Shown: positions 7,826 through 16,515, numbered from the stretch's first letter. The stretch: 33,411 bases of DNA from Planctomycetota bacterium (GCA_018694835.1 JABHOG010000014.1:1-33411); one strand, 5' to 3'. The notes: generated by a model not told the origin, from the letters alone. A program made the numbers and translations.

Positions 7826-10267
7826 TTAGGGGCAGCCTCCCGGATTGGGGAAGGGCGCCGGTGGCGGCGATCCAGCGGCAAACAGGTACTCGACCAGGTA
7901 GATCACATCGGCCACGTCGATCTGGCCCGAATCGTTGACGTCTCCGCGACTTTCCGGATCGGGGGTCGGGCCGCCACTGAAGAGGTAGATCAACAGGGTC
8001 ACCGCATCGGAGAGATCGATGGTGCCGTCGTCATTGAGTTCACCTCGGACCCAGGGAGTACACTGACATTCGTCGGGAGTTCCATCGCTATTGGAGTCCT
8101 GACTGGTGCCACTGGCGATATCCTGATCGTCTGCGACGCCATTACCGTTACAGTCGTTGCAGAACAGTTCACCCACCACCAGATCATCGATGGCAGCCTC
8201 AACGATCGAAGCTGCGGCCACATCCTCAGCCCGGAAGCGCAGGCGCACCGTGGCGGACAACGCCACAAAATCCTCCACCTGGAACTGATGCTGAAACCAA
8301 CCGCCAGAAGTGAAGTTGCCGGTCGGGCCGATCACTTCCACCGAGGTCCATGTAGCGCCTCCGTTGGCACTGATATCGACGCGGAAAGTATCGGTTCCCG
8401 GGCCGGCTCCACTGTTGTTGGAGAACCAGCGCCAGTAACTGATGATCGGACTGCTCGCTGCCGAAAGATCGTAATTGGGTGAGATCAGCGTGGTCACCCC
8501 ACCGTCGACATCATTCTCTCCGAGAGCCCCACCGACACTGCCCTGGCCTGTGACCCAGCAGTTGGTGCCGACCACCGAATGATCTGCGGAAGGCTGCGCA
8601 TCGGTGCCGATCGGCGCCACTCGCGTCCAGACCCCGGTGGTGGCATTGTCGCCAGCCGCCCCGACGGTCCAGCCTGGATTCTGTTCCATATCGTCAGACA
8701 GCAGCGTGTCGACCCCCAGCATCGCGGGTGCGCTGTAATAGGAAACCGGTGCCGCTGGCGGGTCGGTGGTGGATCCACCACCGATCACGCTGGCTTCGAC
8801 ATACCATTGCACATCGGTACCACAATCAAATGCGGGGAAGAGGGCGAGGTACTCGACACTGCCAGGGGCTACCTGATTCATCAGGCTCGACATCCAGCCG
8901 CTGCCACTGTTGAACCACAGCGTCGTGCTCTGGGTATCGATCACGAAGCCCGATCCCGGGACGATCTGAACAGTCAAACTGTCGCCAAAGGGATTGAGCT
9001 GGTCCGGCAACCCTGCGGGGTAGGAGAAGGTCAAAGGAGTCGCCCCCACCGACCAGACGAACAGACCTCGCTCCAGGTCACTACCGATGATGGTGCCGCT
9101 GGGGAAGTAGGGATAAACGCTCCACAGACCGTTGAAGTTACTGTTGTCATCGGCGGGGTAGGTGTCGAAGTAGGCGACCTCGGTCATGTTGAGAGGGTTC
9201 GATCCGTCGAGGATACGAAGTCCACTGCGATAATTGGCCTCGTAGACCAGATTATCGACGGTGTAGATGTTGTGGCCGATGGCACTGTTACCGTTGGTGT
9301 ATTCATCCATCAGGATCGGATTGGTCAGATCGGAAACATCGATCACGAAGGTCTTGGTCGGAACCCCTGGCCCCTCGTCCAGTTCATCTCCGAGGTAGAA
9401 GTGCTGCTGATCGGGGGACAACCAACCCTGGTGGCTGTAGGCCCCACCCGGATAGATCAACTGTCCCAGCAGTATGACATTGGCCTTGTTGGTGATATCG
9501 AGGATATCGAAACTCACCGGACCATTGCCAGTACAGAGGAACGCCACCTGGCTGCCAGCGAAGGGACCTGCCTGCATCTCGACGATCTGAGCATCATGCA
9601 CATATCGATCGGTCCAGCTGCCTTCGAACACCGGAGTGCCCGGATTGTTGAGGTTGTAAAAGCGCAGTCCATTGCCGCCACCACCACATCGGTACAAGTA
9701 ACCCGAGTCAGTATCGATGGCGACATTGTGCGAGGAGAGTCCTCCCCCGGTGGTGATGGTGTTGGTCAGGGGGATATTACCGTTATCCACATCGGAAAGG
9801 TCGATGACCTGGATCCCACCGCCCCCTTCGGAAACCGCATAGGCGAAGTTCTGATAAGTCTTCACATCTCGCCAGAGACTGTTGGGACCGGTGATGGTTC
9901 CGAGGATGTTGGGGTTTCCTGGATTGGTGACTTCGACCACGGTAGTACCACTGGAATGAGCCATCAGCGCATACTCACGCCCACTGGGAGAAGTGTAGCC
10001 CCAACAATCGTTGCCGTTGGAGATGCCCGATTGCATCTCGGGCAGGGGGATCCACGCCTCCAGGTTGATTCCATCCGATGGGAACCCCCCGACGGGACCG
10101 AACGGCTGTGGCCCTGGCAGTGCGCTGCGATATCCAGGTCCGGTGTAGGGAGGTTGGCGATCCCTCGCCTTGGGGTCGTTATCGTGACCGATTGCGATCA
10201 ATCCACCGAAGATGGTGCAGGTAACACAAACGATCAACAGCCAGTGAGTTCTGAATGAGGTGGACAT
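7826..10267 (-). CDS. Secreted LVIVD-repeat 'choice-of-anchor B' family protein with dockerin
   Basis: The 813-aa product has a hydrophobic N-terminal segment (MSTSFRTHWLLIVCV...) that is a signal peptide. A beta-propeller-like region (about 50-430) shows LVIVD-type strands such as VVEVTNPGNPNILG, IQVIDLSDV, FDILDITNKANV and FVIDVSDLTNPI. It also has the SHNVAID, YSHQGWLSPD and GHNIYTVDN segments typical of choice-of-anchor B proteins. A MAM/lectin-like sandwich (about 535-705, with SYWRWFSNNSG and ANGGATWTSVEV) follows, then a Ca-repeat (CNDCNGNGVADDQD, DSNSDGTPDEC) and a dockerin (736-800) ending in CP. The function is unknown; surface display is the likely role. The ORF extends 26 codons further upstream. 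I chose the ATG at 10267 because GGAGG lies 5 nt before it and a TATAAT box falls inside the longer version. Confidence 0.88.
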   Translation of the reverse strand: MSTSFRTHWLLIVCVTCTIFGGLIAIGHDNDPKARDRQPPYTGPGYRSALPGPQPFGPVGGFPSDGINLEAWIPLPEMQSGISNGNDCWGYTSPSGREYALMAHSSGTTVVEVTNPGNPNILGTITGPNSLWRDVKTYQNFAYAVSEGGGGIQVIDLSDVDNGNIPLTNTITTGGGLSSHNVAIDTDSGYLYRCGGGGNGLRFYNLNNPGTPVFEGSWTDRYVHDAQIVEMQAGPFAGSQVAFLCTGNGPVSFDILDITNKANVILLGQLIYPGGAYSHQGWLSPDQQHFYLGDELDEGPGVPTKTFVIDVSDLTNPILMDEYTNGNSAIGHNIYTVDNLVYEANYRSGLRILDGSNPLNMTEVAYFDTYPADDNSNFNGLWSVYPYFPSGTIIGSDLERGLFVWSVGATPLTFSYPAGLPDQLNPFGDSLTVQIVPGSGFVIDTQSTTLWFNSGSGWMSSLMNQVAPGSVEYLALFPAFDCGTDVQWYVEASVIGGGSTTDPPAAPVSYYSAPAMLGVDTLLSDDMEQNPGWTVGAAGDNATTGVWTRVAPIGTDAQPSADHSVVGTNCWVTGQGSVGGALGENDVDGGVTTLISPNYDLSAASSPIISYWRWFSNNSGAGPGTDTFRVDISANGGATWTSVEVIGPTGNFTSGGWFQHQFQVEDFVALSATVRLRFRAEDVAAASIVEAAIDDLVVGELFCNDCNGNGVADDQDIASGTSQDSNSDGTPDECQCTPWVRGELNDDGTIDLSDAVTLLIYLFSGGPTPDPESRGDVNDSGQIDVADVIYLVEYLFAAGSPPPAPFPNPGGCP

Positions 10268-10343
10268 GGAAGCCTCCGTGAATAATCGCCCCCGGAAGGG
10301 CACTCGAGATGAGTAACTAGCGGGACCTAGATGGTATCCATCC

Positions 10344-10349
10344 ATTATA
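10344..10349 (-). promoter_or_regulatory. Candidate -10 element (TATAAT) of the LVIVD-protein gene
   Basis: A perfect TATAAT on the minus strand lies 76 nt upstream of the ATG at 10267. No matching -35 hexamer is seen at 16-19 nt upstream, so a non-canonical or activator-dependent promoter is possible. This supports the shorter start for the downstream gene. Confidence 0.45.
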
Positions 10350-10374
10350 TGCCCTGAGAACCTCCTCTCACACC

Positions 10375-11661
10375 CTAGTCATCGGGAGTCGAGGAGGAAT
10401 CCACGGCGGACAGACTTTCGAGAAAGTAGATCAAATCGTCCTCTTCTTGCCGGGTCAGGCGGATGCGGGTCAACATCGTCTCTCCCTGGTGAGAATGACC
10501 CGCTCCGGTCGGCCGGGCTCCTTGCCTCCAGGTGTAGAAACGGATCACCGAGCGCAGGTCCGCCATCCCTCCGTCGTGAAAGTAGGGCGCCGTCCCGACC
10601 AGATACCGGAGGGAAGAGGTGCGGAATGCTCCCCACAACGCTGCGTCTCGCTGGAGCCGCTCGGTTCTCGAAGCACGGTCACCTTGTCGATCGTCCGAGT
10701 ATTCGCCGCCACTTCGAAACGGATGGGCTCGTAATTCCTGGATCCCGCCGTATCGACCCGCATCTCGAGCGGTGCGACCACTGGTGAGAATCCCCGTGTC
10801 ATGGAATTCTCCGTCCGACAACATCGGACCCCCATGACAGCGAATGCACTGCGCCTTGCCGAGGAACAGTATCAATCCCCTTCGTGCAGAGATGGGATAT
10901 TCAGCGGCCACCTGCAAGTCGTTGGCTGCCAGTGCATCCAGATAATGATCAAAGGGAGTCACCGGACCACGCAGTGTTCTCTCGTAGGCGGCGATCGCCT
11001 TGCCGATATTGGTGAAAGCGCGATTCAATTGTCGGCGACGCACCTCCGACAACGCCTTCCATCCGGCAGTCGGTTCTCCCGCCTCGATCGCTCTCTCGGG
11101 AAGAGACTTCAGGTCGGGAAGAGTTCCAAAGATCGCCTGGTATCGCTGCAACAACTCCTTCGTCGCCGTCAGATAACGCAGCACCTTCAGACGATCACCG
11201 GCCATCTCATCGACCTCCTCGATCGGGCCGAGAGCCTGCATCCAGAGCGAATCCCAGCGTCCATCCCATCCCCACCAGCGATGACTCGCCACATCATGGA
11301 GGGTCGGGGTGTCGCGGGGGATCTGGTTGAATCCCCGCGGATGAGTCTTGCCATCGACCAGCTGCTGATCGGGACGATGACAGGTGGCACAGGAACTCTT
11401 TCCATCTCCAGACAATCCCACATCAAAGAAGAGCAACTGACCCAGTTGCGCCGCCGCCGGGTCGTCGGCAAAGCGATTGGTCCGATCCTCGGGGGGACTC
11501 TCTGCTCGACGAAGAGAGAGAGCCAGACGACGCAGAGGTGGATCCAGTAGCGGCCCCTGCTCCTTCTCCTCGGTGACCGCAGGAGCGGGAGTGGGCTCGG
11601 ACTGCGGGGGATCCTGGACGAGGGTCAACGCCAGCAGTGACAGCAACAGCATGACCATCAT
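10375..11661 (-). CDS. Di-heme cytochrome c peroxidase, MauG family
   Basis: The 428-aa product has a short signal peptide (MMVMLLLSLLALTLV) and two c-type heme motifs, CATCH (C91, C94, H95) and CIRCH (C272, C275, H276). The family's LFFD near 77-80, TPTLHDV and a C-terminal YFHDGGMADLRSVIRFY segment are also present. Length and layout fit a periplasmic bacterial di-heme peroxidase or MauG-like enzyme, acting on H2O2 or a protein partner. Its ATG overlaps the stop codon of the upstream YtkA-like gene by 4 nt, so the two are translationally coupled. With the NHL protein gene it forms a three-gene operon, suggesting a shared periplasmic redox task. It differs from the giant peroxidase at 174-4871 in lacking FN3 repeats and dockerin. 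Confidence 0.92.
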   Translation of the reverse strand: MMVMLLLSLLALTLVQDPPQSEPTPAPAVTEEKEQGPLLDPPLRRLALSLRRAESPPEDRTNRFADDPAAAQLGQLLFFDVGLSGDGKSSCATCHRPDQQLVDGKTHPRGFNQIPRDTPTLHDVASHRWWGWDGRWDSLWMQALGPIEEVDEMAGDRLKVLRYLTATKELLQRYQAIFGTLPDLKSLPERAIEAGEPTAGWKALSEVRRRQLNRAFTNIGKAIAAYERTLRGPVTPFDHYLDALAANDLQVAAEYPISARRGLILFLGKAQCIRCHGGPMLSDGEFHDTGILTSGRTARDAGRYGGIQELRAHPFRSGGEYSDDRQGDRASRTERLQRDAALWGAFRTSSLRYLVGTAPYFHDGGMADLRSVIRFYTWRQGARPTGAGHSHQGETMLTRIRLTRQEEDDLIYFLESLSAVDSSSTPDD

Positions 11662-12143
11662 CGAATCTCCACCCAGCCTCTGGCACGTTCCAGATGGGGT
11701 CCTTCGATGATATCTACCGTCAGTAACCAGCGCCCTCCCATGTGGAATCGGACCCCTGCAGCAGCGAATCCTCCCGCCGGGCGACGGATCGTCTCGACCG
11801 GCACCGCCAGCCCGTGGGCGTGCTGCGGCATGCCGCCATCGAACACCACTTCAACAGCTTCGGAGATGGGATCCCCGTCCTTGAATACAGTACCGTGGGC
11901 GGTGAACTCCTGATTGAGCGGCGCCGGATCGGGAATGTAGAGCATCACCTCGTACGTCCCATCGGCGCTGGTCCACGATTTCCACCCGGGACCCTGAGGT
12001 ACCACTGCAGCGGGTGGAGCCTGGCATCCGACGAAGAAGAGCAGCATCAGCAGTCCGGTCAGCAAGGAGAAGATCACCAGACCCAGGATGATGCAGCCGG
12101 GGCTCTCCGATGATTCCGAATTGTCACTGTCGAAGTCTGTCAT
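11658..12143 (-). CDS. YtkA/FixH-like membrane-anchored protein
   Basis: The 161-aa product has an acidic N-terminus (TDFDSDNSESSESPG), one membrane segment (about 18-38) ending in FFVGCQ, and a YtkA-like beta-sandwich. The family signature GGMPQHAHGL is followed by GGFAAAGVRFHMGGRWLLTVDI. FFVGC loosely resembles a lipobox, but the long acidic N-terminus makes a simple signal anchor equally possible. YtkA/FixH domains occur with cytochrome and copper proteins; the exact role is unknown. Start and stop each overlap the neighbouring genes by 4 nt (ATGA), so the gene is coupled to both the NHL gene upstream and the peroxidase gene downstream. Confidence 0.82.
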   Translation of the reverse strand: MTDFDSDNSESSESPGCIILGLVIFSLLTGLLMLLFFVGCQAPPAAVVPQGPGWKSWTSADGTYEVMLYIPDPAPLNQEFTAHGTVFKDGDPISEAVEVVFDGGMPQHAHGLAVPVETIRRPAGGFAAAGVRFHMGGRWLLTVDIIEGPHLERARGWVEIR

Positions 12144-14068
12144 CTCTGCTCCTGTAGTTTCTGCTGCTGCAATTTTAACTGGCGCATCCGGACCCCGCCA
12201 TCGGGGAGGTATGGTTCACTTCCGAAATGGCGCAGTGCACCGTTCTGGTCGATCACCACTCCACGGTGATTGCCATGATCGAGCACCCAGACCGATCCGT
12301 CCTCATCGATGCGGACCGCACGCGGCCGAAACAGCTGGCGCTCTCCAGTTCCACCGCCAGCGAGAATCGTCTCTGCTTCCCCTCCTTCGGGTGGGATTCT
12401 CAGCAACGAATGATTGGCTCCATTGGTATACCAGATGGAACCATCGGGGTGACGATCGACTCCGACCGGCATCCGACAGTCGCCATCGATCACCTCCGGT
12501 TGCGGCTGTCCCTGTTCAAATCTCAGCAATGATCCACCGATGGCATCCGCCACCAGGAATCCACTTCCATCCGCCGAGATGGCGGTCGCTTCCTGCAACA
12601 GTCCGGCAGCCTCGAATTGACCGACCGGGCGAAATTTCCGGTCGAGAAGCAAGATCCTCTGGTTGGCATCATCGGCGACGGCAATGATGCCACCCTCGCC
12701 ACAGGCCAGAGCCGCCAGTCGAGGCGGCACAGAAGATTGCCATGAAGAATGCTGTTGAACCAACAGGGCCATGTCGACGCTACGCACCAATTGCACCAGG
12801 GCGGGCTCTCGACGCAACGGCGGTTGTTGCTTCCAGGCAACCTGAAACATCTGGAGTCGTTGATTTCCGCGATCCGCCACCACCCAGCGCGAGGGATCAT
12901 TCCCCGGCAAGAAATCGACCCCCATCGGTGTCCGGAAACGAGCCGGAGCCGCTCCAGGGCCGCCGACATCATCCAGTTCGAAGGGGATCTCCAGATCCCT
13001 CACCAGCAGCGAGACCCGCTCCGAATCCGGTTCCGAGACGACCAGCAGCCGCCCGCCAGGCTGGATTGCCCAGAAACGTCCATAGTGAGAGACCAGATCG
13101 ACGCGTTGCCACAGTTCTGCGGCCGCCACCGGCACTTCAGGATCCCTCACCCCGAACAGTTGCACCCTGCGCTCGCTCGGCTCGATGACTGCAGCGACCG
13201 CTGCCTGCTCGTCATAGGCCACCGCGGTCGGATAGTGCAATCGTCCCAGCGCTTCTCGAGGGAGCATCGAATGAATCCCGAATTGATGCATCGAGAAGCC
13301 ACGGCCGCTGAAAAACTGCACCCGGTGATTGTCACGATCACTGACCCAGAGGAACTGATCCTCGACCGCGCACAACCCCATCGGCGAGGCGAGTAATCCC
13401 GGAGCCGCTCCATGGTCGCCGATCCCCTGCTGCGGATCCGGTTGTTGCGAACGAGGATCGAATCGGATCAGCCGGTGCCAGCCACGATCACTGACCCAGA
13501 TGTGGTCTCCGACCGAGCAGACCCCGGTCGGTTCGATGAACCCGCTCCAACTCTGTTGCACATTTCCATCCGGATCGAGGTGGTGCAACTTTCCGTGAAG
13601 CAAGTCGGTGACCAACCAGCCCACTCCTCGAGGAGCCCTCGATAGTGCTCCTGCTTGCCACTTTCCCTCGGGACCCGGCAACATCCGCACCAGTTTTCCC
13701 TGGCGATCGATCTCACCCACATGACCGGCACGATCGATGATGATGAAGTGTCCTCTGCGGAGTTGTTGTATCCCTCTTGGACTGGCAAACAAATCCGGCA
13801 AGGGCCACGATTCTTCCTTGAGCGCTCCAGCCGAGGAGAGGAAGCGCAAGCGTGCCGGACGTTGGGTCAAGAGTGCGAAGCCCCCCGACTCCAGTGCACA
13901 GATCGCCGCAGGGAGTGCTGGCGCCAGCGAACGGGACACCAATGGAAAGCCGATGGTGAGATGGGTTTCCAGGTCGCTCACGAGTTCACCAGTAGGTGCT
14001 ACTGTGGCTGGGGCGGATGGGTTGGCGTTCAGCCCCGGCCACAGAAACAGGATCCATAACAAATTCAT
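12140..14068 (-). CDS. Secreted NHL-repeat beta-propeller protein
   Basis: The 642-aa product has a short signal peptide (MNLLWILFLWPGLNA). Repeated NHL-type blades follow, each with the pattern P-x-G-x-x-x-x-x-x-x-WVSDRxNHRVQ-F, seen at IWVSDRGWHRLIRF, LWVSDRDNHRVQFF, WVVADRGNQRLQMF, IAVADDANQRILLL and VWVLDHGNHRGVVI. This predicts one or two extracytoplasmic beta-propellers used for protein or ligand contact. The start has AAGGAG 4 nt upstream. It is the first gene of the minus-strand operon leading to the YtkA-like protein and the MauG-type peroxidase, so it may scaffold or sense for that redox pair (inference). The C-terminus is Gln-rich (LQQQKLQEQR). Confidence 0.88.
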   Translation of the reverse strand: MNLLWILFLWPGLNANPSAPATVAPTGELVSDLETHLTIGFPLVSRSLAPALPAAICALESGGFALLTQRPARLRFLSSAGALKEESWPLPDLFASPRGIQQLRRGHFIIIDRAGHVGEIDRQGKLVRMLPGPEGKWQAGALSRAPRGVGWLVTDLLHGKLHHLDPDGNVQQSWSGFIEPTGVCSVGDHIWVSDRGWHRLIRFDPRSQQPDPQQGIGDHGAAPGLLASPMGLCAVEDQFLWVSDRDNHRVQFFSGRGFSMHQFGIHSMLPREALGRLHYPTAVAYDEQAAVAAVIEPSERRVQLFGVRDPEVPVAAAELWQRVDLVSHYGRFWAIQPGGRLLVVSEPDSERVSLLVRDLEIPFELDDVGGPGAAPARFRTPMGVDFLPGNDPSRWVVADRGNQRLQMFQVAWKQQPPLRREPALVQLVRSVDMALLVQQHSSWQSSVPPRLAALACGEGGIIAVADDANQRILLLDRKFRPVGQFEAAGLLQEATAISADGSGFLVADAIGGSLLRFEQGQPQPEVIDGDCRMPVGVDRHPDGSIWYTNGANHSLLRIPPEGGEAETILAGGGTGERQLFRPRAVRIDEDGSVWVLDHGNHRGVVIDQNGALRHFGSEPYLPDGGVRMRQLKLQQQKLQEQR

Positions 14069-14082
14069 CGCTCTCCTTCTGC

Positions 14083-14099
14083 AGATAGCATCGCTATCT
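14083..14099. promoter_or_regulatory. Inverted repeat between divergent genes
   Basis: AGATAGC-ATC-GCTATCT is a perfect 7-bp inverted repeat with a 3-nt centre. It lies between the divergently read NHL operon (start 14068) and arfB (start 14175). Its size and place suit a transcription-factor site, but no regulator is identified. Confidence 0.4.
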
Positions 14100-14174
14100 T
14101 CGGCTCCAGCGGCAAGCGTCCACTCGATCTTCTCGGTCGCTGCGATTATCCTGAGAGTTGGACAAGGAGGATCG

Positions 14175-14624
14175 ATGGAAGCTCCGGATCAAACCAGAGG
14201 ACTGAACTGGCGTGTCGGACGCTGGATTCCGTGGACCGAAATCGAAATCTCACAGCAAACTCGCGGTGGCCCGGGAGGCCAGCATGCCAATCGATCCGCC
14301 ACTGCGATCGACCTGCGCTGGACGCCCTCCGCCTCTCACGCATTTTCCCCGGATGAGCAGGAGCAACTGGCCGCGATGATTGCCCATCGTATCGACGGCC
14401 ACGGCAAGGTTCGTATCCTGGCCAGCGAGGAGCGCTCCGCCATGAGGAACCGAGCTATTGCTCTGCAACGACTCGCCGATCTGATTCGGGAGGCTCTCAA
14501 ACCTAGACGCTCGAGGAGAGCGACCCGGCCGACTCGTAGCAGTCAGAAGAAACGGCTGGTCAACAAGAAGAACCGCTCACGGCGAAAGCAGGAACGAAGT
14601 CGCAACTTCAGCGATGAAATCTGA
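14175..14624 (+). CDS. arfB: Alternative ribosome-rescue factor ArfB (YaeJ-type peptidyl-tRNA hydrolase)
   Basis: The 149-aa product has the class-I release-factor catalytic domain with RGGPGGQHANRS, placing the GGQ at G34-G35-Q36. It is preceded by the IPWTEIEIS strand typical of ArfB. The C-terminus is a strongly basic tail (SQKKRLVNKKNRSRRKQ), which in this family inserts into the empty mRNA channel of stalled ribosomes. There is no codon-recognition domain, which separates it from RF1/RF2. Length fits the family (about 140 aa). The reading frame is open further upstream to 13737. The ATG at 14175 is chosen because AAGGAGG lies 4 nt before it and the homologous domain starts there. It stands alone, divergent from the NHL operon. 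Confidence 0.93.
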   Translation: MEAPDQTRGLNWRVGRWIPWTEIEISQQTRGGPGGQHANRSATAIDLRWTPSASHAFSPDEQEQLAAMIAHRIDGHGKVRILASEERSAMRNRAIALQRLADLIREALKPRRSRRATRPTRSSQKKRLVNKKNRSRRKQERSRNFSDEI

Positions 14625-14633
14625 GTTTCTTGT

Positions 14634-14670
14634 CGGTGTCCCCATCTCGGTGTCCCCATCTCCGTGTCCC
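14634..14670. repeat. 14-nt tandem repeat after arfB
   Basis: Two exact units of CGGTGTCCCCATCT (14634-14647, 14648-14661) are followed by a partial third unit (14662-14670). The array starts 9 nt after the arfB stop codon. Confidence 0.75.
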
Positions 14671-14685
14671 TAGGCGGGGCCATCG

Positions 14686-14716
14686 AAAAAGGGGCCCCGG
14701 GTTTCCCCGACGCCCC
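14686..14716 (-). terminator. Intrinsic terminator of tRNA-His
   Basis: Read on the minus strand, GGGGC and CGGG pair with CCCG and GCCCC around a GAAA tetraloop, with a 2-nt internal mismatch, and five U residues follow. It begins 10 nt after the CCA end of tRNA-His, so it ends that transcript. Confidence 0.85.
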
Positions 14717-14726
14717 TCATGATCTA

Positions 14727-14803
14727 TGGGGTGAGAGGAGGGGCTCGAACCCTCGACCTCCGGCACCACAAGCCGGCGCTCTAACCAACTGAGCTACACC
14801 CAC
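14727..14803 (-). tRNA. tRNA-His(GTG)
   Basis: The 77-nt cloverleaf is complete. The acceptor stem is GTGGGTG with CTCTCAC (one U-U mismatch at 6-67), and the D-arm TAGCTCAG is present. The anticodon stem CCGGC/GCCGG holds the loop TTGTGGT, giving anticodon GTG. The T-arm is GAGGG-TTCGAGC-CCCTC. C73 is followed by encoded CCA. The base before position 1 is G (14804), fitting the G(-1):C73 pair peculiar to tRNA-His. A TTGACA lies at 14884-14889 on the minus strand upstream, but no well-spaced -10 is evident. Confidence 0.95.
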
Positions 14804-14885
14804 CACTGATTTCACATTCTCGAATCGATCCGGCGGCCGGAATCGACTCCGAAGCATAGAATGTTGGCCAAGTTGTGGGTGGGTG

Positions 14886-15632
14886 TCAAGGAGACCGAGT
14901 ATTCCCCTGCCAACAGATCTGCAACAGGACCCCCGATTCTCCACTGATTTCGAGGTTTGCCGTCAGCAAGAAGCGCAGACAGTGGCAGCGGAAGGGTGAA
15001 AGAGTGTCGAGACCGACCGTGGCACGGATTCCTCCCAGATTCGAGTTCCGTGAGGTGCCTTCTCTTGCCCAATCGAATCGGGTCCAGGGCAGCACCTCTA
15101 GGTAGGGGCGGTAGGCCTGGTCTGGAGTCGGCATGATCTGACCATATCGATCAGGATCCCTTGAATCGGTCGACTGCAGGTCGATGGTCGCCCCGATCAA
15201 TGAACTGTCGAGAAGAGGATCGTCCAGCCCCAGGTCGAATCCTCCGAAGGAACTGAGAGAGTCGCTGGGGTGCGACTGACCAGCGCGATAGTGGCTGCCA
15301 CTGATCTGGGCCAGTTCGGTGCCGTACCCTCCGACACCGTACTCCGGGTCGTTGAGCAGATGTTCTCGCAAGACCCCACGGACCGTTTCCGCGAGCACCT
15401 CTGAACTGATGTGAGACTCCCATTCGAGGCTGGAATCGATACCGAAGGAGCCGAAGAGGGAAGGATGACGATCCCCCTGACCGATCGACATCTCTTTACC
15501 CGGGGCCAGTGACCTCGCCCACTCCCCATCTTCCTGGATCTCCAGCAGCGACAGAGGGGATGCCACGAAGACACTCTCGGAAGGGTGGAGAGCGGTGGCC
15601 AGTAGCAGCAGGAGGGCAGTGGCTGGGTTCAT
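14886..15632 (-). CDS. Secreted protein of unknown function
   Basis: The 248-aa product begins with a clear signal peptide (MNPATALLLLLATALHPSES) and has an AAGG about 6 nt before the ATG. The mature part shows no motif I recognise. It is rich in Ser, Gly and Asp and has alternating segments that may be beta strands. The gene ends 82 nt before tRNA-His on the same strand, so the tRNA could be co-transcribed. After about residue 210 the protein becomes Cys-rich and less regular (FRCHCLRFLL), while another minus-strand frame remains open to 14812. A frameshift near 15000 is therefore possible but not shown. Confidence 0.6.
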   Translation of the reverse strand: MNPATALLLLLATALHPSESVFVASPLSLLEIQEDGEWARSLAPGKEMSIGQGDRHPSLFGSFGIDSSLEWESHISSEVLAETVRGVLREHLLNDPEYGVGGYGTELAQISGSHYRAGQSHPSDSLSSFGGFDLGLDDPLLDSSLIGATIDLQSTDSRDPDRYGQIMPTPDQAYRPYLEVLPWTRFDWAREGTSRNSNLGGIRATVGLDTLSPFRCHCLRFLLTANLEISGESGVLLQICWQGNTRSP

Positions 15633-15805
15633 CGACGACCTTACTCGGGGATTCTCGTGGAGTCCCTGGGTCAGCGCGCTCGCTCTAGACCGGACTCCCC
15701 CCTGAGAGTCTGGATCGGCACGATCGGGTTATTTCTGAAGAGAATTCCGGAAATCAATGCCGGGTGTAATTGCCAGCGATGGACTCACGAATTCCGCGCG
15801 AGGTG

Positions 15806-15835
15806 AAAAGGCGTCATCCTGACCGATGCCTGACG
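15806..15835 (-). terminator. Weak terminator candidate downstream of ruvA
   Basis: On the minus strand CGTCA pairs with TGACG across a 14-nt loop, followed by CC and four U residues. It lies 75 nt after the ruvA stop. The stem is only 5 bp, so this is tentative. The rest of the 15633-15909 gap shows nothing clear. Confidence 0.25.
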
Positions 15836-15909
15836 GTTTCTCGCCGCGAAGACGCCGGTGGGGTTGCCCTACTTCGATGGTATCGCGAGTCGCGAAAAGG
15901 GGAAGCCTG

Positions 15910-16506
15910 CTAGCGACCTCGACTGGCCAGGCGGACCAGTTGCTCGGCACTCTTTTCCTTCGGATGGTCGGCGACCACCTTACGCACCCGGTCCTGAGCA
16001 TCGGTGATATGAAAACCCAGTACTTGCAGTGCTCGAACGGCATCCGCCGCTGCGCCCTCAGGGACCCCGACCGTTGCAGGGGATCCGGCACTCGACGCCA
16101 GATCCTCTTTCTCCAGAGCACCTCGAAGATCGAGGACGATTCGTTGGGCGGTCTTCTTACCGATCCCCTTCACTCTCTCCAGAGGAGCCGTTTCCCCCTC
16201 CAGCACCGAGGTACGAAGTTGGTCCTGCTCAACATTGGAGAGAAGTGCCAGCGCACTGGCGGGACCGACCCCAGACACCTGGCAGATTCGATCGAAGAAA
16301 TCACGCTCTTCCGGATGAGCAAAGCCAAACATCACGAGCTGTTCGTCACGGATTCGATGAGAGATGAACAGCCGTGCAGTGGCTCCATCCTTCAATTTCC
16401 TCAGGGTACCCGAGGGTGCACGGAGTCGATGGCCGACCCCCCCTACCTCGAGCACAGTGTGACCTTCAGAGATCTGAACCACTTCGCCAGTGAGGTATTC
16501 GTACAC
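15910..16506 (-). CDS. ruvA: Holliday junction branch-migration protein RuvA
   Basis: The 198-aa product matches RuvA in length and layout. It has an N-terminal OB-fold (MYEYLTGEVVQISEGHTVLEVGG..., about 1-64) and two helix-hairpin-helix motifs (ICQVSGVGPASALALLS near 74-90 and LERVKGIGKKTAQRIVLDL near 108-126). A C-terminal three-helix domain (about 150-198) is the part that contacts RuvB. RuvA tetramers hold four-way junctions for the RuvB motor in recombinational repair. The start is GTG with GAGGGGG just upstream. Neither ruvB nor ruvC is adjacent, so the usual ruvCAB cluster is split here. The gene sits 9 nt after the TPR/alpha-CTD gene and is probably in the same transcript. Confidence 0.95.
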   Translation of the reverse strand: MYEYLTGEVVQISEGHTVLEVGGVGHRLRAPSGTLRKLKDGATARLFISHRIRDEQLVMFGFAHPEERDFFDRICQVSGVGPASALALLSNVEQDQLRTSVLEGETAPLERVKGIGKKTAQRIVLDLRGALEKEDLASSAGSPATVGVPEGAAADAVRALQVLGFHITDAQDRVRKVVADHPKEKSAEQLVRLASRGR

Positions 16507-16515
16507 TCGCCCCCT

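Noticed and set aside
8579..10258. 559-aa plus-strand ORF opposite the LVIVD-protein gene
   Set aside because: Shadow ORF with no signal peptide or domain; the minus-strand gene has clear family features.
14884..14889. TTGACA as tRNA-His promoter
   Set aside because: No acceptable -10 hexamer lies 16-18 nt downstream; it may be chance, since it overlaps the end of the upstream gene.
14812..15072. Alternative minus-strand frame suggesting a frameshift at the end of the hypothetical secreted protein
   Set aside because: Both frames give plausible peptides and there is no homologue to decide; not enough to call a frameshift.
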